From Nitrospirae bacterium GWC2_57_9 (GTDB lineage Bacteria; Nitrospirota; UBA9217), in the NCBI GenBank assembly GCA_001805085.1, contig MHEA01000189.1, positions 1 through 13,548 on the forward strand: DNA of 13,548 nucleotides, read 5' to 3'. Numbering within the stretch: the stretch's first letter is position 1; every line of letters starts with the position of its first letter. A program made the position numbers and the translations under genes. Shown here piece by piece: positions 1-5,911 of the stretch. The notes under the pieces are model-generated. The model ran no database searches, was not told the DNA's origin, and worked only from the letters and a program-made list of their open reading frames with translations.

Positions 1-2
1 CG

Positions 3-272
3 ACCAAGAACCTCTCCTTCGGAAAGGTGGAGTCCGCCCTTGCCGGCACCGTCCGGCAGCGGCTCACCCTTCAGCAGGGCGTGCCCACGGACAAGGCAAA
101 AGAGATCGTGAAAGCGATCAAGGACTCAAAGATCAGGGTCCAGGCCTCTATCCAGGCGGACCAGGTGCGTGTTTCCGGCAAGAACCGCGACGATCTCCAG
201 GCCGTTATCCAGCTCTTGAAGGGAAAGGAATTCGGCATCGAGCTTCAGTTCGAGAATTACCGGAGCACGTAA
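3..272 (+). CDS. yajQ: YajQ-family nucleotide-binding protein, 3' fragment
   Basis: This is the C-terminal 89 residues of a YajQ-family protein. The frame is open from base 3 and its start lies outside the window; a GTG at 27 is internal, because conserved family sequence continues upstream of it. I recognise the conserved YajQ tail: the segment around KIVKAIKDSKIRVQASIQ, then SGKNRDDLQAVIQLLKG, ending in a QFENYRST-like terminus, which matches the end of E. coli YajQ closely. YajQ proteins are small cytoplasmic proteins with two ferredoxin-like folds that bind nucleotides; some members are described as cyclic-di-GMP effectors. About half of a normal-length protein (roughly 160 residues) is present. 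It is separated from the chemosensory genes by 245 bases that contain a promoter, so it is probably a separate unit. Confidence 0.9.
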   Translation, partial: TKNLSFGKVESALAGTVRQRLTLQQGVPTDKAKEIVKAIKDSKIRVQASIQADQVRVSGKNRDDLQAVIQLLKGKEFGIELQFENYRST

Positions 273-281
273 AATCGTGCT
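264..281 (+). terminator. Weak stem-loop at the end of the yajQ-like gene
   Basis: A perfect 6-bp inverted repeat (AGCACG, six-base loop, CGTGCT) spans the TAA stop codon of the YajQ-like gene. It is followed by a T-containing but not T-rich stretch (TATTTTG at 289-295). It could act as a weak or Rho-assisted terminator, but the stem is short and the uridine tract is poor. Confidence 0.3.
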
Positions 282-517
282 GATCGGTATTTTGTCCGAC
301 ATTTTCTGCTATGATCTGTTATAATATGACTTTGGTTGCAGTCAGCGGTTCATTTTTTGTAGTGAATACAAGCAAAAAATATAATCAAAAGTATTAACAA
401 CTCTGCAACGAAAGACTTCCTCACCAAGCTTCGCTCTTCTCTCTAACCGATTATTAAATCTTGCTTTTTTCACTCAAGCTGCTATAATTTGTCGATAATG
501 CTAAGTATGGAGAATTC
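273..517. other. AT-rich intergenic region
   Basis: These 245 bases are clearly richer in A/T than the flanking genes and have no plausible coding frame. They hold the promoter at 461-488, an extended -10-like element (TGCTATGAT, 307-315) with no convincing -35 partner, a TATAAT hexamer at 320-325 also without a well-spaced -35, and an 8-bp inverted repeat (ATTTTTTG 352-359 with CAAAAAAT 373-380). No tRNA or known riboswitch pattern was seen. Confidence 0.6.
461..488 (+). promoter_or_regulatory. Sigma70-type promoter for the chemosensory cluster
   Basis: TTGCTT (461-466) and a perfect TATAAT (483-488) are separated by 16 bases, close to the ideal sigma70 arrangement. Transcription would begin near 495, leaving a short leader before the ATG at 518. 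The Shine-Dalgarno-like TGGAG at 508-512 lies inside that leader. A sequence resembling a sigma28 -10 element (GTCGATAA, 491-498) overlaps just downstream. Confidence 0.65.
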
Positions 518-1687
518 ATGAGTCTTGTCGGCAGACTGGAAGATCTCGCGCTGCCCGATATCTTTCAGATCATCAGCTTGAGCAAAAAGACCGGGACGCT
601 GATCGTGCGGAGCCGCAAGGGCACCGGCATGGTTGTATTCAAGGACGGCCAGGTGATCCAGGCGGGAAGCGACAGCATCCGCGACTCCCTCGGCAATATG
701 CTGGTGTCGCAGGGTATGATCTCGGAAACCGTGCTTTCGCAGGCCTTGGCCATGCAGCGAAAAGGGTCCGACAAGCCCCTTGGCATGATCCTGACCGAAA
801 TGGGGGCCGTGCCTGCCCAGACCCTGGAAGGGGTGGTCCGCAAGCAGATCGAAGAGATCATTTACGACCTGCTCGCCTGGGAAGAGGGCTTTTTCAACTT
901 CGAGCTGGGTGAGATCGCCCCCAAGGACAAGATCGAGATCGATACCCAGGAGTTCCTGCTCAAGCACGGCATCAACGCCGAATACCTGCTGATGGAGGGG
1001 ACGCGGATCCTCGACGAGCGCCGGAAAGGGATGCCTGCCAAACCGGCAGCCGCGCCCAAGGCGCCCGGTGCGCCCCCGCCTCCACCGCCTGCCGCCCCCC
1101 ACGTATCATACGAACCTGCCAAAGAGGAATTCCGCAACCGTATTGAGACCGAAACACCGCAAAAAGAGCTGACCACCCTCAAATCCATGTTCGATGAACT
1201 GCGGTTCCCCACGGCGACCGCGGAAGTGACGCTGCTCATCCTGCGCTACGCCAGCGAGGTGGTGAACCGCGCCATCCTGTTCATGGCCAAGCGGGACGAG
1301 GTGCGCGGCCTGGGCCAGTTCGGCATCGAGCTCAAGGGCCAGTCCGCGGACCAGGTCGTGCGCAATATCAAGATCCCCCTGAACCAGCCCTCCCTGTTCA
1401 TGAACGTGATCGAGATGCGCAGGCTCTACCTGGGCCCGCTGGAACAGACCGAGAGCAACAAGTACCTCGTGAACGAACTCGGAGGCGCAATGCCCGATCA
1501 GGTGCTTGCCATACCCCTCATCGTGGACGGGAAGATCGCGCTCGTGGTCTATGGAGACAATCTGCCGGAGAGGAAGCCGATCAGGGGCGTGGACACCCTG
1601 GAGATCTTCATGAACCAGGCGGGCATGGCCCTGGAAAAGGCCCTGCTCGAAAAAAGGATCGCCGAGCTCCAGAAGGAGCGCAGATGA
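518..1687 (+). CDS. DUF4388 (PATAN-like) protein with C-terminal GAF-like domain
   Basis: This is a 389-residue cytoplasmic protein. Residues 1 to about 110 look like a DUF4388 domain: it opens with SLVGRLEDLALPDIFQIIS, followed by a KKTGTLIVRS strand pair and an FKDGQVIQAGS turn, all typical of the family. A helical region to about 170 follows, then an Ala/Pro-rich linker (about 172-196) with a run of six prolines. Residues from about 215 to the end resemble a GAF-like fold (VLAIPLIVDGKIALVVYGDN, then a helix ending in a charged coil). DUF4388 proteins often accompany receiver domains and chemosensory genes, and are thought to act as adaptors or output proteins. The ATG at 518 has a TGGAG ribosome site six bases upstream. 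The gene overlaps the receiver gene by four bases (ATGA), so the two are probably translationally coupled. No catalytic residues are evident and the role is inferred. Confidence 0.75.
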   Translation: MSLVGRLEDLALPDIFQIISLSKKTGTLIVRSRKGTGMVVFKDGQVIQAGSDSIRDSLGNMLVSQGMISETVLSQALAMQRKGSDKPLGMILTEMGAVPAQTLEGVVRKQIEEIIYDLLAWEEGFFNFELGEIAPKDKIEIDTQEFLLKHGINAEYLLMEGTRILDERRKGMPAKPAAAPKAPGAPPPPPPAAPHVSYEPAKEEFRNRIETETPQKELTTLKSMFDELRFPTATAEVTLLILRYASEVVNRAILFMAKRDEVRGLGQFGIELKGQSADQVVRNIKIPLNQPSLFMNVIEMRRLYLGPLEQTESNKYLVNELGGAMPDQVLAIPLIVDGKIALVVYGDNLPERKPIRGVDTLEIFMNQAGMALEKALLEKRIAELQKERR

Positions 1688-2055
1688 GGAACGTCCTGGT
1701 CGTCGAGGACTCAAAGGCCATCCGTTCGATGATGCGCGTCTCGCTGGAAGAGGCCGGCGGCTTTTTCGTCGTCGAGGCGGGTAACGGATTCGAGGCACTC
1801 AAGACGCTTCCCACGCGCCGGTTCGATCTGATCGTTACGGACATCAACATGCCCGATATCAACGGGCTGGAGCTGATCAGCTTTGTCCGGTCCAATCCCG
1901 CATACAAGGAGATCCCGCTCCTTATCGTGAGCACCGAGAAGAGCGATGAGGACAAGAAACGCGGCCTTGCGCTCGGCGCATCGAGCTACGTGATCAAGCC
2001 GTTCACGAAGGAAGACCTGATGGCGGCAGTGAGAAAGACCCTGGAAGGGAAATAA
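1684..2055 (+). CDS. CheY-like single-domain response regulator
   Basis: This 123-residue protein is a stand-alone receiver domain with no output domain. The conserved residues are all visible: the acidic pair E8/D9, the phospho-acceptor D53 in VTDINMPDINGLEL, the switch residues S83/T84, and K105 in the YVIKPF motif. The protein should be phosphorylated on D53 by a histidine kinase, most simply the CheA encoded next. Its start codon overlaps the stop of the DUF4388 gene (ATGA), which implies coupled translation and probably a shared pathway. It has the size of CheY. Whether it acts on a flagellar motor, on type IV pili or as a phosphate sink cannot be told from this sequence. Confidence 0.9.
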   Translation: MRNVLVVEDSKAIRSMMRVSLEEAGGFFVVEAGNGFEALKTLPTRRFDLIVTDINMPDINGLELISFVRSNPAYKEIPLLIVSTEKSDEDKKRGLALGASSYVIKPFTKEDLMAAVRKTLEGK

Positions 2056-2075
2056 GCAGCAGGGAAGCGGAACGG

Positions 2076-2130
2076 GGATCGGGGGACACGGGAGCGGTCC
2101 GGCATGTTACCGGGACCGGGATCCCGATCC
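2076..2130 (+). promoter_or_regulatory. Nested GC-rich inverted repeats between the receiver and cheA genes
   Basis: An outer 8-bp stem (GGATCGGG 2076-2083 with CCCGATCC 2123-2130) encloses an inner hairpin (CGGTCCGG 2095-2102 with CCGGGACCG 2110-2118, one bulged base, seven-base loop). A 10-bp palindrome, CGGGATCCCG (2117-2126), overlaps the right arm. There is no T-tract, so it does not look like an intrinsic terminator. It could be a transcript-processing site or a translational control element ahead of cheA. Confidence 0.4.
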
Positions 2131-2139
2131 GCAACCTGA
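2104..2139 (+). other. Possible 11-codon leader ORF ahead of cheA
   Basis: An ATG at 2104 follows a good Shine-Dalgarno match (GGGAG, 2090-2094, nine-base spacing) and opens an 11-residue frame (MLPGPGSRSAT) with a TGA at 2137-2139. The stop lies nine bases before the cheA ATG at 2149, in the same frame. The cheA start itself has no recognisable ribosome site, so re-initiation from this short frame is one way it could be translated. This is inferred from spacing only, and the frame could be accidental in GC-rich DNA. Confidence 0.25.
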
Positions 2140-2148
2140 CGCGAGACC

Positions 2149-4146
2149 ATGGCAAAATCCGACCGAACCATAAAGGATTTTCTGGCCGAGGCCGAGGACA
2201 TCCTCGAGACCGCCTCCCGGACCATGCTCGCCCTCGAGGCGGAGCAGGCCGCGGGACGGCCGGCACCGGAGCAGGTGAACGCCCTGTTCCGCGCGATCCA
2301 TTCGTTCAAGGGCCTCGCCGGGATGTTCGGCCTGAAGGCGCCCTCCGAGGTCTCCCACAAAATGGAGTTCCTGCTTGACGAGGTCCGTCTGGGCAAGGTC
2401 GGGCTCAGCCGGAACGTTCTCGATGTGCTCTTCGATGCCGTGGCGCTGCTCGGCCGCCTGGTGCAGCAGGCAGGGGCCCGGCAGGAGGCCGAGGACATCG
2501 CGCCGATGGCCCGACGCATCGACCAGATTCTCCAGACGAAGACAAGCAGCTCCGGCGACCGTTCGCTGCTGAACCGGATCGACCTCGATCGCGGGCTGCT
2601 CCAGGTGCTGACCGAGTACGAGGAGTACCGGCTGAAGGAGAACATCAGGGCGCGGAACAATCTTTTTACCGTCCAGGTAACTTTCGAGATCAACGAGTTC
2701 GAGTCGGGCATCAAGGCGCTGAACGAGGTGCTCAAGAAGAACGCGGAGATCATCTGCACCCTGCCCACGGCGGGAGCGGCGGGAAGCGGCATCGGGTTCA
2801 CGATCGTTGCCGGAACTGCCCGGTCCGGCAGCGAGCTGTCCGCGGCCCTGGACATGCCGAACCTCGCTCTCAGGCCGATACCCTACATCGAAGGCCGCAA
2901 GACCGAAGAGCCGCGACAGGAGACGGGACTCCGGTCCGTCAGCAATACGGTGCGCGTCGATATCTACAAGCTCGACAGCCTGATGAACACCGTCGGCGAG
3001 ATGCACCTGCTCAAGAACATCATCGGCCGCATCGTGCGCGAGCTCAAGACGCACACTCAGTCGGGCACGGCAGCCGAACTGCATAAGGCGCACCGGGGGC
3101 TGGAGCGCAAGCTGAATGAGCTCCAGGAGGGGATCCTCGAGGTAAGGATGGTACCCATCGGCCAGATCTTCACCCGCCTTGCGCAGATGGTAAGGAACTA
3201 CGCGAAGGAAGCGGGCAAAGAGATAGATCTTCAGTTGACCGGCGAAGAGACGGAGCTCGACAAGCTGATGATCGAGGACCTTGCCGATCCCCTCATGCAT
3301 CTCATCAGGAACGCCATCGACCACGGCATCGAGCCTCCCGACGTCCGTCGCGCGAGCGGGAAGCCCGACCAGGGCCTGGTCACGCTTTCCGCGTTCCCCA
3401 AAGGCAACCATGTTGTTATCACCGTGGAGGATGACGGCGCGGGCATGGACGCCGGGAAGATCCTGGCGAAGGCCGTGGAGAAGGGCATTGTCGGGCCCGA
3501 GCACGGACTGGATCCCGCCAGGGACCGCAAGGACGTCCTGGACCTCATTTTTCTCCCCGGCTTCACCACGCGGGAGTCGGTCACGGAGATCTCCGGACGC
3601 GGCGTCGGCATGGACGTGGTCAAGAAGAACCTGTCCAAGCTGTCCGGCATGATCGATATCGAGACGGAGCCCGGCGAAGGCACGCTCTTCACCCTCACCC
3701 TTCCCATCACGCTCGCGATCATCAAGGCCCTCATCGTGGAGGCAGGAGACCAGGTCTTTGCGGTCCCGCTCAGCTCCGTGCTCGAGATCCTCCAGACGAC
3801 CGAGGAACAGGTGGAGACCGTAGAGACGCGCGAAGTGATCGCCATCCGCAGCGAGACGGTCCCGCTGCTCCGGCTGACCAGGGCCTTCCGTCTTGCGCCC
3901 CGGCCGGGCAATGCCGCGCTCTACCTGATCGTTGTCGGCCTTGCCGAGCGCCGGCTGGGCATCGCCGTCGATGCCCTGCGCGACCAGCAGGAGATCGTGA
4001 TCAAGCCGCTCGGCAAGCGGCTGGCGGACCTGCCGGGTATTGCCGGGGCAACCGAGCTGGGGGACAAGCGCGGCGTGGTCCTGGTGCTGGATGTGGAATC
4101 GCTGATGGAGGGAGTGCTCAAGCGCACGGCGGGGATCAGAAGATAG
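2149..4146 (+). CDS. cheA: Chemotaxis-type sensor histidine kinase CheA
   Basis: This 665-residue soluble kinase has the full CheA order. The HPt (P1) domain is at about 1-110, with the phospho-acceptor His51 in FRAIHSFKGLAGMFG. A variable region at about 130-255 (P2 position) resembles no standard P2 that I can name. The dimerisation helices (P3) are at about 268-330. The ATPase (P4) shows the N box at 385-393 (LIRNAIDHG), the G1 box DDGAGMD at 428-434 and the G2 box GRGVGMD at 483-489. A CheW-like P5 domain runs from about 520 to the end. It would autophosphorylate in trans under control of MCP arrays and pass phosphate to the CheY-like protein encoded upstream. The ATG at 2149 is the only start compatible with an intact P1 domain; an in-frame TGA at 2137 blocks anything further upstream. 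The start lacks a clear Shine-Dalgarno sequence. Confidence 0.95.
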   Translation: MAKSDRTIKDFLAEAEDILETASRTMLALEAEQAAGRPAPEQVNALFRAIHSFKGLAGMFGLKAPSEVSHKMEFLLDEVRLGKVGLSRNVLDVLFDAVALLGRLVQQAGARQEAEDIAPMARRIDQILQTKTSSSGDRSLLNRIDLDRGLLQVLTEYEEYRLKENIRARNNLFTVQVTFEINEFESGIKALNEVLKKNAEIICTLPTAGAAGSGIGFTIVAGTARSGSELSAALDMPNLALRPIPYIEGRKTEEPRQETGLRSVSNTVRVDIYKLDSLMNTVGEMHLLKNIIGRIVRELKTHTQSGTAAELHKAHRGLERKLNELQEGILEVRMVPIGQIFTRLAQMVRNYAKEAGKEIDLQLTGEETELDKLMIEDLADPLMHLIRNAIDHGIEPPDVRRASGKPDQGLVTLSAFPKGNHVVITVEDDGAGMDAGKILAKAVEKGIVGPEHGLDPARDRKDVLDLIFLPGFTTRESVTEISGRGVGMDVVKKNLSKLSGMIDIETEPGEGTLFTLTLPITLAIIKALIVEAGDQVFAVPLSSVLEILQTTEEQVETVETREVIAIRSETVPLLRLTRAFRLAPRPGNAALYLIVVGLAERRLGIAVDALRDQQEIVIKPLGKRLADLPGIAGATELGDKRGVVLVLDVESLMEGVLKRTAGIRR

Positions 4147-4172
4147 AAGGTCGGGCCTGGTAAAAAAATTGC

Positions 4173-4210
4173 AGTTCGGAGTTCGGAGTTCGGAGTTCGG
4201 AGTTCGGAGT
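4173..4210. repeat. Tandem heptamer repeat, five copies of AGTTCGG
   Basis: Five perfect head-to-tail copies of the 7-base unit AGTTCGG occupy 4173-4207, with a partial sixth unit (AGT) to 4210. They lie in the 98-base gap between cheA and the ATPase gene. The unit is out of step with neighbouring codon use and is not translated in the favoured gene model. Copy number in such arrays can change by slippage, which could alter spacing or readthrough upstream of the ATPase gene. Confidence 0.95.
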
Positions 4211-4244
4211 GAAGGCTGTCTCCGCCTGCTCGCGATGGACGTGT

Positions 4245-5039
4245 ATGTACGAAGAATTTTACGGATTAAGGGAGAAGCCCTTCAACAAAACACCGGACCC
4301 CCGGTTCCTCTTTCAAAGCGCCAAGCACGCCGAGGCGCTGGCGCGGCTGCAGCTTGCCGTGGACGAACAGGACATCGTTCTGCTGACCGGCGACATCGGC
4401 TCGGGCAAGACCACCCTTTCCCGTGCGCTTATCGACTCCCTGGACCGGAGCTATCACCCGGTCCTGATCATCAACCCCCGGCTCTCGCCGGCGCAGCTGC
4501 TCCAGATCGTGGCCCTTCGACTCGGCATCGAGGACGCGGGCCGGCAGCGCCACGGTATGCTGGAGGGGATCAACGCAAAGCTGTACGAGCTCTACGAAGC
4601 AGGAAAGCGGACACTGCTGGTCATCGACGAGGCCCAGCTCATCCCCACGAAGGCGACTTTCGAAGAGCTCCGGCTGCTCACGAACTTTCAGCTCGATGAC
4701 CGGAACCTGCTGGCACTGGTCCTGATCGGACAGACGGAGCTGAGGGAGCGGCTGGACCGGAAACAGTACCGTGCGCTGCGGCAGCGGGTGAGCATGCAGT
4801 TCCACCTGGGCCCGCTCGACGCCGGCGAAACGCAGGAGTATGTGAAGCACCGGCTCAGGGTGGCGGGCAGGGAAACCGAGCTTTTCCAGGAGGAGGCTGT
4901 CGGCCGCATATTCGAACTGACCGGCGGAGTGCCCCGGCGCATCAACATCATCGCGGGCAACGCCCTGATCGAAGCATTCGGAAAGGACGCTCCCCTGATC
5001 ACGCAGGAGATCATCGAGAGCGTGGTCAAGGACGGCTGA
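4245..5039 (+). CDS. ExeA/GspA-type AAA+ ATPase
   Basis: This 264-residue P-loop ATPase begins MYEEFYGLREKPFNKTPDP, the characteristic opening of the ExeA/GspA family and its relatives in polysaccharide-export loci. Walker A is GDIGSGKTT (residues 49-57, with K55 and T56), and Walker B is LLVIDEAQ (124-131, with D128 and E129). A VLIGQTEL segment fits sensor 1, and GGVPRRINIIAGNA near the C terminus fits the sensor 2 region. No transmembrane segment or peptidoglycan-binding domain follows, so it is shorter than classical ExeA and probably cytoplasmic. I placed the start at the ATG at 4245, because the family N terminus begins there and the 12 residues of an upstream in-frame extension from 4209 look unrelated and abut the repeats. 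The ribosome site is weak. Its position between cheA and a cheW-like gene suggests a role in the chemosensory complex, or in positioning or assembling a partner. That role is inference. Confidence 0.85.
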   Translation: MYEEFYGLREKPFNKTPDPRFLFQSAKHAEALARLQLAVDEQDIVLLTGDIGSGKTTLSRALIDSLDRSYHPVLIINPRLSPAQLLQIVALRLGIEDAGRQRHGMLEGINAKLYELYEAGKRTLLVIDEAQLIPTKATFEELRLLTNFQLDDRNLLALVLIGQTELRERLDRKQYRALRQRVSMQFHLGPLDAGETQEYVKHRLRVAGRETELFQEEAVGRIFELTGGVPRRINIIAGNALIEAFGKDAPLITQEIIESVVKDG

Positions 5040-5052
5040 CGATTTCAAAATG

Positions 5053-5131
5053 CAAAATGCAAAATGTAGAGTGCAAACTGCAGGAGAGGAAAAGCGCTTC
5101 ATGAAATTTGCACTTTGCACTTTGCAATTTG
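5053..5131. repeat. Heptad-patterned imperfect inverted repeat (long hairpin)
   Basis: The left arm (5053-5077) and right arm (5107-5131) can pair over 25 positions with two mismatches (5064/5120 and 5057/5127) and two G-U pairs, around a 29-base loop. The left arm extends upstream as AAAATGC units and the right arm is made of TTTGCAC units, so both arms carry a 7-base periodicity. The loop contains the palindromes CTGCAG (5078-5083) and AAGCGCTT (5092-5099). It lies in the gap between the ATPase and cheW-like genes and has no terminal T-tract. Confidence 0.8.
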
Positions 5132-5150
5132 GAATGGAGCGATAGCGTTC

Positions 5151-5822
5151 ATGGATATTCTCGCAGCCCGGAAAAAAGCAGCAGAGCGCGCCCGGGAGCA
5201 GAAAATAAAGGAGCAGCAGGAGGCGGCCACCGCGGCGGAACAGCAGCCTGCCGCGCCGCCTGAACCGCCAAGGCAGCCCGAAGCGGCGCTGGCCGAGCCG
5301 TCCGGAGCACTCGCGACAGCGGCGGGACCGGATGTTCCCGCCGGGCCGGAACAGGACCAGCCTCCTGTTCTACCGGAGGCAGGCGAGAAGGCAGAGCCGC
5401 AGGTGCAGGAGCTCGAGATGCTTTCCTTCCGCCTGGGCGCTGAAGAATACGCAGTGCTCGTCGAAGACGTGAAGGAGGTGCTGAAGAACCGAGATCTCAC
5501 CTCGGTGCCGAATGCGCCCGATTATGTGCTCGGCGTCACCTCGCTTCGCGGGCCCATCCTGCCGGTCATCGATCTCTGCACGCGGCTCGGCTTTCCCGCA
5601 GGCCTGCGCGATGAAAAGTCCCGCATCCTGGTCCTGAGCCTGAACGACGAAGATACGGGCATAGTCGTGGACCGGGTCACGGGAGTGGTCCGGATCCATC
5701 CGGACGCCATACGGCCTGTGCCGGACACCATCGAGCGCGGGGCGGAGTTCTTGAAAGGCATAGCGCGGAAGAACGACAAGCTGTATATCCTGCTCGATGT
5801 GGAGAAGGCATTGGGCGTGTAG
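5151..5822 (+). CDS. cheW: CheW-like coupling protein with a long N-terminal extension
   Basis: This is a 223-residue protein. Residues 88-223 form a CheW domain: LEMLSFRLGAEEYAVLVEDV, then VPNAPDYVLGVTSLRGPILPVIDL, DTGIVVDRVTGVVRI and a final KLYILLDVEKAL, all standard CheW landmarks. Ordinary CheW proteins are about 150-170 residues. Here the first 87 residues are extra: a charged Ala/Lys/Glu/Gln-rich helix likely to coil (about 4-35), then an Ala/Pro/Glu-rich, probably disordered, linker. The CheW part should bridge CheA P5 and MCP tips. The ATG at 5151 was chosen because a TTG 36 bases upstream would translate part of the inverted repeat; GGAG at 5136-5139 is a usable ribosome site, 11 bases away. 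The extension may tether another factor, and the neighbouring ATPase is the obvious candidate, but nothing in the sequence proves it. Confidence 0.9.
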   Translation: MDILAARKKAAERAREQKIKEQQEAATAAEQQPAAPPEPPRQPEAALAEPSGALATAAGPDVPAGPEQDQPPVLPEAGEKAEPQVQELEMLSFRLGAEEYAVLVEDVKEVLKNRDLTSVPNAPDYVLGVTSLRGPILPVIDLCTRLGFPAGLRDEKSRILVLSLNDEDTGIVVDRVTGVVRIHPDAIRPVPDTIERGAEFLKGIARKNDKLYILLDVEKALGV

Positions 5823-5831
5823 TTTCGACGG

Positions 5832-5878
5832 CATGCGGAATGGGGAATCGGCTGGAAAGCGGGTGTCCATTCCGGATG
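5832..5878 (+). promoter_or_regulatory. Stem-loop between the cheW-like gene and the cytochrome operon
   Basis: CATGCGGAATGG (5832-5843) and CCATTCCGGATG (5867-5878) form a 12-position stem with a single G-G mismatch and a 23-base loop. The inner eight pairs are perfect. No run of T follows, so a simple intrinsic terminator is unlikely. It sits 33 bases before the start of the first cytochrome gene and could influence readthrough, RNA stability or processing. Confidence 0.45.
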
Positions 5879-5896
5879 TCGCTGCTGAAATTGTTA

Positions 5897-5904
5897 GGGG
5901 GAGG
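5897..5904 (+). promoter_or_regulatory. Strong ribosome binding site that fixes the cytochrome start
   Basis: GGGGGAGG lies seven bases before the ATG at 5912. This match, together with the lipoprotein signal that begins at that ATG, favours 5912 over the in-frame ATG at 5840, which would add 24 residues ahead of the signal peptide. Confidence 0.8.
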
Positions 5905-5911
5905 TAACGCA

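Noticed and set aside
2107..3504. Long open frame on the - strand within cheA
   Set aside because: It is a GC-rich antisense shadow of a gene with every CheA motif; its translation shows no recognisable domain.
4209..4244. Upstream start for the AAA+ ATPase
   Set aside because: The added residues do not match the family N terminus, which begins at the ATG at 4245.
4169..4699. Overlapping + strand frame covering the repeat tract and the ATPase gene
   Set aside because: It is a frame-shifted shadow of the ATPase, which has intact Walker A and B motifs in the other frame.
4173..5131. Possible CRISPR array
   Set aside because: The repeats are 7 bases long and either directly adjacent or arranged as an inverted pair, with no unique spacers.
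5823..5911. Possible cyclic-di-GMP (GEMM) riboswitch before the cytochrome gene
   Set aside because: Such switches do precede cytochrome genes in Geobacter, but the conserved GEMM core segments are not present here; only a simple stem-loop is visible.
5823..5911. Sigma54 or sigma70 promoter for the cytochrome operon
   Set aside because: I found no GG-N10-GC element and no well-spaced -35/-10 pair in this gap.
5840..5911. Upstream ATG start for the large cytochrome
   Set aside because: It would add 24 residues ahead of a clear lipoprotein signal and ignores the strong ribosome site at 5897-5904.
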